Assembly (NCBI GenBank): GCA_000773965.1
Contig: JRUP01000011.1
Span: 1 to 64,000 of the forward strand
Length of the DNA: 64,000 nucleotides
From: Enterobacter cancerogenus
Lineage (GTDB): Bacteria > Pseudomonadota > Gammaproteobacteria > Enterobacterales > Enterobacteriaceae
Direction of reading: 5' to 3'
Below the pieces are notes generated by a model, which was not told the DNA's origin, ran no database searches, and was given only the letters and a program-made list of their open reading frames with translations. Shown here piece by piece: positions 8,792 through 16,583 of the stretch. Within the stretch, counting starts at the first letter, position 1, and each line of letters begins with the position of its first letter. The position numbers were made by a program, and so were the translations under genes.

Positions 8792-9508
8792 TTAAGCCGC
8801 AGAGTGCGGGCTGAGGAATCGACCCAATGCTGCCAGCAGCAAATCGAGGATCAACGCAAACAGGGCGGTGGCCACGGCGCCGAGGATCAACGTAGGGAAG
8901 TCATTGAGGTAAATGCCGGGGAAAATCAGTTCGCCAAAACTGCTGGCACCAATCAGGAAGGCCAGCGGTGCCGTACCGACATTGATGGCGGTCGCAATGC
9001 GCACACCCGCCAGAATCACTGGCAAGGCATTGGGAATTTCTACCTGACGTAAACGCTGGAATTTAGTCATGCCGATGCCGTTGGCGGCTTCAATCAGCGA
9101 AGGCGGCACCGCGCTTAATCCGGAATAGGTATTACGCACGATAGGTAACAATGAGGCGAGGAACAGGGCGATTAAGGCAGGGCGATCGCCAATCCCGACA
9201 ATGACCATGGCCAGTGCGAGAACTGCCAGCGGCGGCAAGGTATTCCCGACGTTAAAGATCTGCATCACATATTCAGCCCAGCGGCGAGCAAACGGGCGGC
9301 TGAGCAAAACCCCGCTCGGAATGCCAATCAGCAGGGCGAAAAACATTGACCAAAACACTAAAAACAGATGCTGCTGACCCAGATAAATTAAGTCTTCTTG
9401 CCGGTCGCGCAGCGTATTTAACCCGATTCCCCAAACCAGCAGGGCAATCACCGCGACGATGGCCAGTAGTGCCAGCCCGGCTCTACTAACGAGCGATGCA
9501 TTTTGCAT
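8792..9508 (-). CDS. osmY: OsmY-like osmoprotectant ABC permease, first gene of operon
   Basis: Second inner-membrane subunit, 238 aa, with the conserved loop EAANGIGMTKFQRLRQVEI near the middle. The start is set at ATG 9508 (MQNASLV) because AGGGAG sits 8 bases upstream; an upstream in-frame TTG at 9532 has no such site. The order permease-binding protein-permease-ATPase is the OsmU arrangement of Salmonella, where osmY denotes this permease and not the unrelated periplasmic OsmY of E. coli. The promoter must lie in 9509-9892; I could not pick a convincing one there, only an 8-bp hairpin TTTCCAGT/ACTGGAAA at 9646-9666. Confidence 0.83.
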   Translation of the reverse strand: MQNASLVSRAGLALLAIVAVIALLVWGIGLNTLRDRQEDLIYLGQQHLFLVFWSMFFALLIGIPSGVLLSRPFARRWAEYVMQIFNVGNTLPPLAVLALAMVIVGIGDRPALIALFLASLLPIVRNTYSGLSAVPPSLIEAANGIGMTKFQRLRQVEIPNALPVILAGVRIATAINVGTAPLAFLIGASSFGELIFPGIYLNDFPTLILGAVATALFALILDLLLAALGRFLSPHSAA

Positions 9509-9807
9509 GCGAGAGTCTCCCTGATTCGACAAATTGTTCGATCTTGTTATGTCATTTCACGGTTGAGGGCGTAGTGGAGAACGAACCACATACGAAAATC
9601 CTTCACGCTATTAAATTGCAGATAAAATGACTGTTAGATACTGCTTTTCCAGTGAATAACTGGAAAGTGCTGTTAAAAGCTATAGCAATGCTTAGCGTAT
9701 TGCGCCAGTTTTCACGGCAAAATCAGACAGATAGAAGGGCGGTTAAAACCTTCTTAACCCGCATGAAATAAGGCATCATCTGACAATAAAAAAAATTCAT
9801 CGAATTG

Positions 9808-9822
9808 TGTGACATTGTCACA
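9808..9822. promoter_or_regulatory. perfect palindromic operator before the DHA2 exporter gene
   Basis: TGTGACA-T-TGTCACA is a perfect 7+1+7 palindrome overlapping CATAAT (9821-9826), a 5/6 match to a -10 box, about 70 bases before the exporter start. It resembles a CRP site but the half-sites are 5 rather than 6 bases apart. A repressor site for the pump gene is the simplest reading; no cognate regulator gene is adjacent. Confidence 0.5.
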
Positions 9823-9892
9823 TAATGGGCGCACGCAGAGGAAACTCGTCTGATGGAAAATCAGCTAGCCTTGAGAGAAAAAAGGGAGACGT

Positions 9893-11353
9893 ATGACTGA
9901 AACTGCAGAATTGAACACGGAACATCGCCACTGGATCCTTATCGCCTGCATGCTCGCCATGTTTATGGCCGCGATTGAAGTCACCATTGTGGCGACCGCG
10001 ATGCCGACCATTATTGCTGAACTCGGCGGTTTCTCGCAGTTTGGCTGGGTCTTCTCTATCTATTTGCTGACTCAGGCGGTGAGCGTGCCACTGTATGGTC
10101 GGCTTGCTGATATGTGGGGGCGTAAACGACTCTTTTTCATTGGCGTCTCGCTGTTCCTGATTGGTTCGGTATTGTGCGGCTTTGCGCATACCATGACGTG
10201 GTTAATTCTGTTTCGCGCGTTTCAGGGGCTGGGTGCAGGCGCAATTATGCCGCTCACCAGCACCATTGTGGCCGACATTTACTCCCCGCGCGAGCGTGCT
10301 CACGTGCAAGGCTGGCTTTCCAGCGTCTGGGGTGTCGCAGCTATCATTGGGCCACTGAGTGGTGCCTGGCTGGTACAGCATTTTAGCTGGTCGGTGATTT
10401 TCTGGGTTAACGTGCCGATCGGCCTGTTTTCCATGCTGCTGTTAGCGCGTTTCTTACCGGCGCGTGAACATCACAAAGGGGCAACGCTGAATCTTACCGG
10501 CAGCTGCTGGCTGATGATTTGCGTTACGGCGCTGTTAGTGGCGCTGTTGCAGGCGGATGCCCTTGGTTACTGGTTACTGGCATTCCTGTTATTGGCATTG
10601 CTGGCGGGCTGGCAATTAAAACAGCATGAACAGCGTGCTGAAGCACCGCTGTTTCCTCTCGCCATCTGGCGCAGCCGTCTAATTCTGGCAGGCAATGCCG
10701 GTAATCTGATCATCGGTGCCACCATGATGGGTATCAGCGCGTTTCTGCCAACCTGGATTCAGGGTATCACCGGCGGCACTCCGCTGCAGGCGGGTAGCGC
10801 ATTGGCGATGATGTCGATTGGCTGGCCGCTGGCCAGTACGTTGAGTGGCCGATTAATGCTGATCACTTCCTACCGTTTTACCGCGCAACTCGGTGCCTTG
10901 TTATTGATTGCGGGCAGCGCGCTGCTGCTGCTATTGCGTACCGACAGTTCAATCATGCAAGCCGGGCTGACTGCTTTTGTCATTGGCACGGGTATGGGCA
11001 TGACCAGCACCACCTTCCTGGTGTCGGTGCAAAACCATGCGCATTACGACATTCGTGGCATCTGCACCGCATCAATTATGTTTAGCCGCATGCTGGGTTC
11101 AGCGATTGGTACTGCGCTGATGGGGGCGGTACTGAACTTCAATCTTGCGCAGCGTCTGCCACAGGCCAGTGATCCGATGCAGCAAATCATGTCACATGAA
11201 AGCCGTCAGTCACTGTCCGAAGCGACGTTGCATCAGTGGACAGGGCAGATCGCTGCTTCGCTGCATTGGGTGTTTGTGGTGGCGTTAGTGATTGCGATGC
11301 TAACGTTGTGGATTGCGTGGTTGATGCCGCGTCAGCGGCCAGAGGCAGAATAG
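9893..11353 (+). CDS. DHA2-family (14-TM) MFS drug exporter
   Basis: Inner-membrane proton-driven multidrug exporter, 486 aa, with about 14 hydrophobic segments. Motif A is GRLADMWGRKR (about residues 69-79) and the antiporter region near residue 146 reads WGVAAIIGPLSGAWL, both typical of the EmrB/QacA group. No membrane-fusion partner (EmrA-like) is adjacent, so it probably works alone. GGGAG lies shortly upstream of the ATG, and a palindromic operator overlaps its likely -10 box. Substrate unknown. Confidence 0.85.
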   Translation: MTETAELNTEHRHWILIACMLAMFMAAIEVTIVATAMPTIIAELGGFSQFGWVFSIYLLTQAVSVPLYGRLADMWGRKRLFFIGVSLFLIGSVLCGFAHTMTWLILFRAFQGLGAGAIMPLTSTIVADIYSPRERAHVQGWLSSVWGVAAIIGPLSGAWLVQHFSWSVIFWVNVPIGLFSMLLLARFLPAREHHKGATLNLTGSCWLMICVTALLVALLQADALGYWLLAFLLLALLAGWQLKQHEQRAEAPLFPLAIWRSRLILAGNAGNLIIGATMMGISAFLPTWIQGITGGTPLQAGSALAMMSIGWPLASTLSGRLMLITSYRFTAQLGALLLIAGSALLLLLRTDSSIMQAGLTAFVIGTGMGMTSTTFLVSVQNHAHYDIRGICTASIMFSRMLGSAIGTALMGAVLNFNLAQRLPQASDPMQQIMSHESRQSLSEATLHQWTGQIAASLHWVFVVALVIAMLTLWIAWLMPRQRPEAE

Positions 11354-11354
11354 A

Positions 11355-11379
11355 AAAGGGCGGCCATCAGCCGCCCTTT
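11355..11379. terminator. bidirectional hairpin between exporter and ynfD
   Basis: AAAGGGCGGC-catca-GCCGCCCTTT is a perfect 10-bp stem directly after the exporter stop and 5 bases before the ynfD stop. Short A and T flanks let it act in both directions between the convergent genes. Confidence 0.75.
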
Positions 11380-11384
11380 CAGTA

Positions 11385-11684
11385 TTACTGCGCGGGAGCA
11401 TCCTGTGAACTGCCTGCGCTTGCCGGGACATTACTTTCACTGTCTCGACCGTTTTTCTTGTACACGATTTTCTGGCTGTCATTTTCGCAGTGACCCACTA
11501 CCTGGCCGCCCGCTTGATCGGCCTGATCGTTAGGCACGATATCCAGCGTAAAGTCCGATTCGGCCACGCCGTTACTGACGATCTTCTTACTGATATCCGC
11601 TTTAACGGTTTCACAGGAAGCCTGCGCCAGCATCGGCAACGCCAGCATTGCCATCAACATCACTGCATTACGTTTTTTCATCAC
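11385..11684 (-). CDS. ynfD: YnfD-like DUF1161 secreted protein
   Basis: Small exported protein of unknown function, 99 aa. A signal peptide covers about residues 1-22 (ending AQAS), and the mature part has the DUF1161 pattern: SCETVK, FTLDIVPNDQ and QVVGHCEND, with two cysteines that could form a disulfide. The C-terminus is low-complexity (PASAGSSQDAPAQ). The AGGAGA upstream supports the start. E. coli ynfD lies in the same ynfA-ynfB neighbourhood; speG and ynfC, present there, are absent here. Confidence 0.8.
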   Translation of the reverse strand: MMKKRNAVMLMAMLALPMLAQASCETVKADISKKIVSNGVAESDFTLDIVPNDQADQAGGQVVGHCENDSQKIVYKKNGRDSESNVPASAGSSQDAPAQ

Positions 11685-11733
11685 ACTCTCCTTGGTTCTG
11701 AATTCCCTAGAAAACTATAGCAGCAACATAGAA

Positions 11734-12069
11734 TTAAGGTGCGACCGTACGGCCGGTACGACGATCAAGGCAGCGCAGAGTGTTCGGTTCCCAATACGCA
11801 TTGACGTTATAGCTCTTCTCGCAGCTATCACGGGTGTCGAAAGCTTTATCGGTTTTATCGAACTCTTTCTCGACGCGCGTGTTGACCTTATTGCGCAGAT
11901 TCTTCGTGTCGTTCCACTGCTCTTTGCTTTGACGCGCGGCTTCGTTGCTGGAAGCACTGTTGCCGTTCTCAATGATCAGGCGGTCAGTTTGGGCCGATGC
12001 CAGCGGTGCAGTCATCAGCGCGCCGCAGGTTAACGTCACAGTCAGCAGGAGAGAAAACAGGTTTTTCAT
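11734..12069 (-). CDS. ynfB: YnfB-like DUF1283 secreted protein
   Basis: Exported protein of unknown function, 111 aa, E. coli YnfB size. It has a cleavable signal peptide (to about residue 26, ASA) and the near-invariant C-terminal block [15 protein letters not shown], then [17 protein letters not shown]. Two cysteines (DSCEK and LRCLD) may pair. Divergent from ynfA as in E. coli. Confidence 0.88.
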   Translation of the reverse strand: MKNLFSLLLTVTLTCGALMTAPLASAQTDRLIIENGNSASSNEAARQSKEQWNDTKNLRNKVNTRVEKEFDKTDKAFDTRDSCEKSYNVNAYWEPNTLRCLDRRTGRTVAP

Positions 12070-12153
12070 TGTGATTTCCTTTAGTTAACACCAGCACAGC
12101 CAGAAACCCGGCTGTCACAACCATGAGTGCTAGTATATCATCGCTGCAACTTT

Positions 12154-12170
12154 GCTCACCAGCGGTGAGC
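12154..12170 (+). promoter_or_regulatory. terminator-like hairpin in the ynfA leader
   Basis: GCTCACC-AGC-GGTGAGC is a perfect 7-bp stem followed by CTTTTGTTT, 29 bases before the ynfA start. It has terminator form but lies upstream of the gene, so an attenuator or the end of a short leader RNA is possible. Confidence 0.4.
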
Positions 12171-12199
12171 CTTTTGTTTAGGCGAGAGAGAGATTTTCT

Positions 12200-12529
12200 A
12201 TGCTGGTGAAAACCACTTTACTGTTTTTTTTGACTGCGATTGCCGAAATTGTCGGCTGTTTCCTGCCGTGGCTGTGGCTGAAGAAGGGAATGAGCGCGTG
12301 GCTATTGTTACCTGCAGCGGCGAGTCTGGCGCTGTTTGTCTGGTTGCTGACGCTGCATCCGGCAGCAAGCGGTCGCGTGTACGCGGCTTACGGTGGTGTC
12401 TACGTGGTGACAGCGCTGATTTGGTTGCGGGTGGTGGATGGCGTCAAGCTCAGTACATGGGATTGGGTTGGCGCGTTGGTGGCGTTTAGTGGCATGTTAA
12501 TTATTGTTGCCGGTTGGGGCCGGGCGTAG
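12200..12529 (+). CDS. ynfA: YnfA, UPF0060 small inner-membrane protein
   Basis: Four-helix inner-membrane protein, 109 aa, with small-multidrug-resistance-like topology; YnfA of Shigella has been linked to drug export (family knowledge). Characteristic segments are [13 protein letters not shown] near residue 15, the YAAYGGVYV block in the middle, and [16 protein letters not shown] at the end. GAGAGAG precedes the ATG. Convergent with ydfG. Confidence 0.9.
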   Translation: MLVKTTLLFFLTAIAEIVGCFLPWLWLKKGMSAWLLLPAAASLALFVWLLTLHPAASGRVYAAYGGVYVVTALIWLRVVDGVKLSTWDWVGALVAFSGMLIIVAGWGRA

Positions 12530-12534
12530 GCGAT

Positions 12535-12553
12535 GGGCGCAACCTGTGCGCCC
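12535..12553. terminator. hairpin between convergent ynfA and ydfG
   Basis: GGGCGCA-acctg-TGCGCCC, a 7-bp GC-rich stem between the two stop codons. No long T-tract, so termination strength is uncertain. Confidence 0.55.
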
Positions 12554-12563
12554 GTGACAATAT

Positions 12564-13310
12564 TCAACCTTTATGCACTTTCAGACCCGCAAGCGTCTGG
12601 GAGACCGGCATGATTTCCAGCGTATTGATATTGACGTGTTTAGGCAGTGTCGTGACCCAATACACCGCTTCAGTGACATCTTCCGCTGTCAGCGCGGTGG
12701 TGCCTTCGTAAACGGCATCCGCACGCCCATCATCGCCTTTGAAGCGCACATTAGAAAACTCGGTGCCACCCACTAAGCCCGGCTCGATATCGGTGACGCG
12801 CAGCGCGGTACCGTGCAAATCGGTACGCAGATTGAGGCTGAACTGGCGCACGAATGCTTTGGTCGCGCCATAGACGTTGCCACCCTGATAAGGCCAGCTG
12901 CCCGCGATGGAGCCGATGTTAACGATGTGACCGACATTGCGCTCCACCATGGCGGGCAGCACGGCACGCGTCATATACACCAATCCTTTGTTATTGGTGT
13001 CGATCATATTTTCCCAATCTTCAATATTGGCTTTATGCGCGGGCTCGATCCCTAATGCCAGACCGGCATTATTCACCAGCACGTCGATTTCACGCCACTC
13101 TGCGGGCAGCGCAGCGATAGCTTCATCGATAGCGGCGCGATTACGCACATCCAACTGAACGGTATAAAGGTTGGCACCCAACTCATCTTTCAGCTCTTTC
13201 AGACGCTCTGCGCGGCGTCCGCTGGCAATCACTTTATGACCATTAGCGATGAAGCGACGGGTGATGCTTTCACCAAAACCGGCGGTGGCGCCAGTGACAA
13301 AAATAATCAT
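12564..13310 (-). CDS. ydfG: YdfG, NADP-dependent 3-hydroxy acid dehydrogenase
   Basis: Short-chain dehydrogenase that oxidises L-allo-threonine and other 3-hydroxy acids and reduces malonic semialdehyde (E. coli YdfG, known). The start at 13310 gives 248 aa, exactly the E. coli length, with AGGA 8-9 bases upstream; the longer frame to 13340 lacks an RBS. The Rossmann motif GATAGFG lies at 6-12, NNAG follows, and the catalytic Ser-Tyr-Lys is in GSIAGSW and VYGATK. Its promoter region (13311-13408) abuts the prophage remnant, so the element inserted just upstream of this gene. Confidence 0.93.
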   Translation of the reverse strand: MIIFVTGATAGFGESITRRFIANGHKVIASGRRAERLKELKDELGANLYTVQLDVRNRAAIDEAIAALPAEWREIDVLVNNAGLALGIEPAHKANIEDWENMIDTNNKGLVYMTRAVLPAMVERNVGHIVNIGSIAGSWPYQGGNVYGATKAFVRQFSLNLRTDLHGTALRVTDIEPGLVGGTEFSNVRFKGDDGRADAVYEGTTALTAEDVTEAVYWVTTLPKHVNINTLEIMPVSQTLAGLKVHKG

Positions 13311-13408
13311 CTCACTGTTCCTTAAACAATTGTACGTCAATGTTAACCAATTGATTTTAAGACTAAAAAACCAACTATAAAATACGAAAGGGGCATATAG
13401 GGGGCAAA

Positions 13409-14648
13409 CTAAATTGCCAGCACAGTATTGAGCATGTCAACCTGGCTACCGCTCAACTCCCCAATCCAGGAGCCATAACCATCATAAACCATCTGTGCAT
13501 TTTCATGGCCCATTTGCGTTGCTATGAACGTTTGATTAGCTCCTGCGGATAACATCCAGCAAGCGTAAGTATGCCTTGTCTGATAAGGATTCCTCCTTTT
13601 AATTCCCGCTCGCTTAGTTGCTGCCTTCCAGCGCGCGCTAATGCCGGCAGTGGAAAACCATGGATTATCTTTAGGGTCTAAGCGCCTTGGCACAAACACA
13701 AACCTGAGCTCCTGCACTTCAGTTTTACCGTATTCTCTTGGGTGAAACGTGATGGTGACGCCTGGTTTATGGCCGGTCAGTTCTCGCTGTGCGATCAATG
13801 CGTCAATAGCTGGCTCCAGCAGATGGATTGTGCGAATACCAGCATGCGTCTTCGGCGGTCCGAATCGCTGAACACTGGTAAGGTTGCGGCGAACATGTAT
13901 TACGCCATTATCAAGATCCACATATTCCCAGGCCAGCGCGGCAAGCTCACCATGGCGTAACCCAGAGTAAACCGCGAAGGGCCATAGATTGTTAGCCTGT
14001 CCGCGAGAGACAATAATTAGTTGCTTCAATTCATGTTTCAGCAGCGGGTCTGGTTTACCTTTAACTCTTCTCAGGGGTTTAATGCCTTCACGGGGCTTTT
14101 CATTTATGAAGCCGCAACGACATGCAAAATCCATTGAACGACCCATCATCTGCATATAGGACTGAACAGTGCGGACTGCACGACCTTTGCGGTTTTGGTT
14201 CGAACCGTCGGTATACAATCTCATGCCATTTAAGAATTCGCTGCGATAAAAAAAGAATATCGTTATGCCTGATATTTTTAATGAGAGTACTGTCACCGAC
14301 AATATGGCGAACAACTCTGATGGTTGAAACGTACCCATTATGCGTGTTTGCCGATACTTCCGGTTTCTTGCTGGCAATCCACATATCCGCCAAATCGCCA
14401 AAAGTTTCTATTTTTTGAGTGGTATCAAACTGAGAGGCTCGGGAAGAGTTAGGGAAGCGATTCCGGTATTCAAACACCCCCAGACTAATTTCACTGAGAA
14501 TAACAGCGCGAAGATTTCCGGCCTTTTTGAGGTTGGTTGAAGTGTTAGTCAAGCCTTTCAGGATCTCCCGGCATCTTTTACCACGGTACATAAACCAGAT
14601 ACAGATGCTTTTCCCTCTGATTTCTACGCCTGTAGGTAACGCCGCCAT
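13409..14648 (-). pseudogene. int: phage tyrosine integrase, frameshifted
   Basis: Site-specific recombinase of a temperate phage, split by a single-base frameshift. The N-terminal part (from ATG 14648) has the arm-binding domain (GKSICIWFMYRGKRCRE) and core-binding start; the C-terminal part (to 13409) has the catalytic domain: Arg in YSGLRHGEL, box II YQTRHTYACWML (Tyr in the usual His place, as in many P22-type integrases), MGH, and the terminal tyrosine region VYDGYGSWI. Removing one A from the A7 run at 14248-14254 joins the frames into a normal 412-aa integrase. It could be decay, a sequencing error or slippage at the homopolymer. It marks the ydfG-side end of a prophage remnant. Confidence 0.85.
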
Positions 14649-14777
14649 AATTACGAAGTCTAAATAAACATGTTAATCCATAGGTGGTTATACCAGGTCT
14701 TGCCGTGCTTGGTGTCAAGTTTTCCCTTAGGCGATACACGCTTCGTCAACATTCCGTAGCGACCTCAGAGAAGACCA

Positions 14778-14786
14778 TGTTATATT
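14778..14786 (+). promoter_or_regulatory. extended -10 promoter candidate for the DUF4041 gene
   Basis: TG-T-TATATT has the extended -10 form and lies 35 bases before the start codon. No clear -35 box is present, which extended -10 promoters tolerate. The 173-base divergent region to the integrase also has an imperfect ACCAGG/TTGGT inverted repeat near 14693-14715. Confidence 0.4.
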
Positions 14787-14821
14787 CCTGAGCGAATAAA
14801 CAACAATTTCTGGGGCATTAA

Positions 14822-16051
14822 ATGGACGGAATCTACCTGATACTTATCATATTTGGCGCTGGAGCTTTGTGCGCTACCTTTGCTACATACAAAGTATTAA
14901 ACAATAAGAACGCTGAGAAATTAAGAAAACTTGAGCTTGAAGCAAAAAAGTTAATAAACGAAACCATTGATGAGAAAGATGAAGCTATTGAGCGATACAA
15001 GAATCGCGATGTAGTAAGAGAGGCTGAGCATGGAAAGCTTTTGGCAGAACTCAATAAAACGATTGAGTTTCACAGGGGCAGGAGCAAATCAATCCTCAAC
15101 AAGGCTGTAGATTTTGCTTTTGATTTCGAGCAGATATTTAAAGATCAACACCAGAATGCTCAAGTGGAAATTCAGCGAGTTCTTGATGATAGCTATCGCT
15201 TCAAAAAGAAAGTTTTGCTTAGTTCAGTATCATTAAAGAATTTTGAAAGAAAGCTTGAAGATATTAAAAAAGAGAGTTTCACATATCAATCATTAATTGC
15301 TAAGTATGATTATTTTGAGCTTGTTGATAATTCAGATTGGGATACGGTAGAAAAAGAATTTCGCGATAAGGTTTTAGAGTTACAGGCGGCTCAGGATGAA
15401 CGCGAAGCTCAAAATGAGATAAAGCGTCAGATGCGAGAAGAACGCCAAAGGGCTGAAGAGCTTGAGCGCCAGCAGCAGGAGGCTGAAGAAAAAGAGTTGG
15501 AGTTAGAAGCGCGGCGCAAGGCAGTTGAAGAAGCGCTGTTGGCGGCTGATGAAGATCATCGGCTTGAATTAGAGGAAACTCGCCGCAAGCTTGAGCAAGA
15601 AATCGAAGAAGTTCATAGACAGTATGAGCGCGCCAAATCTATGGCCCAAATGACCAAGCAAGGTCACGTTTATGTTATTTCTAACATTGGCTCTTTTGGA
15701 GAGAACGTATTTAAAATTGGAATGACTCGCCGCTTAGAACCTCACGACCGTGTCAGTGAGTTAAGTGGTGCAAGTGTCCCATTTGAGTTTGATGTGCATG
15801 CAATGATTAGTTGTGATGACGCCCCAGCATTGGAGGCTAAATTGCATAATTTACTTAGCAGTGACCGCATTAATAAAGTCAATCTTCGTAAGGAATTCTT
15901 CAGAACTGATATTAACAAAATCATTAAGTGTGTTGAGGAAAATCATGGAATAGTCGAGTATGTGGCTGATCCGGCGGCGCTCCAATATTACCGTTCATTG
16001 GAAATAAATGACGATTCGTACTCAGAAGGCGAACGGTCATTCGCTTCTTGA
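14822..16051 (+). CDS. membrane-anchored DUF4041/GIY-YIG nuclease, SNIPE-like anti-phage protein
   Basis: Candidate phage-defence nuclease, 409 aa. A single N-terminal membrane helix (residues 5-24) is followed by a charged helix, the DUF4041-type region (about 75-190), a long charged coiled coil (about 190-280, Glu/Arg/Gln-rich) and a C-terminal GIY-YIG nuclease domain of the T5orf172/Mug113 type: V283-Y-V and F297-K-I-G for the two half-motifs, Arg310 and Glu338 as likely catalytic residues. This order matches SNIPE, a reported inner-membrane nuclease that cuts phage DNA during injection (from memory). Coding sequence is visibly more AT-rich than its neighbours. It lies beside the integrase of a decayed prophage, has its own promoter and a strong terminator, and is intact. 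GGGG lies 7 bases before the ATG. Confidence 0.75.
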   Translation: MDGIYLILIIFGAGALCATFATYKVLNNKNAEKLRKLELEAKKLINETIDEKDEAIERYKNRDVVREAEHGKLLAELNKTIEFHRGRSKSILNKAVDFAFDFEQIFKDQHQNAQVEIQRVLDDSYRFKKKVLLSSVSLKNFERKLEDIKKESFTYQSLIAKYDYFELVDNSDWDTVEKEFRDKVLELQAAQDEREAQNEIKRQMREERQRAEELERQQQEAEEKELELEARRKAVEEALLAADEDHRLELEETRRKLEQEIEEVHRQYERAKSMAQMTKQGHVYVISNIGSFGENVFKIGMTRRLEPHDRVSELSGASVPFEFDVHAMISCDDAPALEAKLHNLLSSDRINKVNLRKEFFRTDINKIIKCVEENHGIVEYVADPAALQYYRSLEINDDSYSEGERSFAS

Positions 16052-16070
16052 AGTCCTAATTAAATAAACA

Positions 16071-16093
16071 AACCCTCTACGGAGGGTTTTTTT
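16071..16093 (+). terminator. intrinsic terminator after the SNIPE-like gene
   Basis: AACCCTC-TACG-GAGGGTT followed by a run of seven T (16087-16093). Stem, tetraloop and T-tract are all present, so this is a textbook rho-independent terminator closing a monocistronic unit. Confidence 0.92.
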
Positions 16094-16108
16094 ATGCCTG
16101 GAGAAAAC

Positions 16109-16301
16109 ATGTCAGTCCCCCCCACAATCGCTGGACGGTGGCGAACAGCAGTCTATGAAAGTACTGGCTGACTCCATCTTATCAATGCTGCGCGTTTCTC
16201 TGCCTGGCATTATCGAGTCCTACGACCCGATCGCTAATACATGCACCGTTTAGCCTGCGCTGAAAGGCCAGACCGCCGACGAAGGACGGAAGACCGCCTG
16301 A
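16109..16301 (+). pseudogene. phage baseplate (Gp138-like) protein, N-terminal remnant
   Basis: Broken fragment of a phage baseplate spike/assembly gene. An ATG with GGAGA upstream opens MSVPP; dropping one C from the C7 run at 16117-16123 puts it in frame with QSLDGGEQQSMKVLADSI, then MLRVSLPGIIESYDP and TCTV, the start of Gp138-type N-terminal domains as I recall them. A TAG at 16251-16253 replaces a glutamine codon (TV-Q-PALKGQTADEG), and the frame ends at 16301. So at least one frameshift, one nonsense mutation and a large 3' loss. It shows the neighbouring integrase once belonged to a tailed-phage genome. Confidence 0.6.
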
Positions 16302-16583
16302 TTGAGGGGAGCTACTGCAAGAAGTTGTAAAGATGAAAAGGGTGAAGGTAGAAGTCACCATAAACCTTCCATGCATATGGCCTATCACTGTTGCGGAAAA
16401 TGTGGGATTAGCCTGTGCAGAAAATCGTTAGCCTAGGTAAGAATACAGTTTTATGCGCGGAAGAGAAGATACAATACAATGTGGATCGGCTTCTGCCCGC
16501 TGTTATCTTGCGTTGGGTCTTTCAGCGAACCTGGCATCGCGGTTTATCACCACGATGTCAGTCGCCTGTTTTGGCTCAGTGAA
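16302..16583. other. prophage-edge stretch without a supported gene
   Basis: A 282-base AT-richer stretch between the baseplate remnant and the chemoreceptor stop. It holds only a 32-codon reading frame (16333-16431, MKRVKVEVTINL start, no convincing RBS), which may be a scrap of a small phage gene. No direct repeat matching the integrase side was found by eye, so the attachment site could not be placed. Confidence 0.4.

Noticed and set aside
9808..9822. CRP binding site
   Set aside because: Half-sites TGTGA/TCACA are separated by five bases, while CRP needs six; the perfect palindrome over the -10 fits a repressor better.
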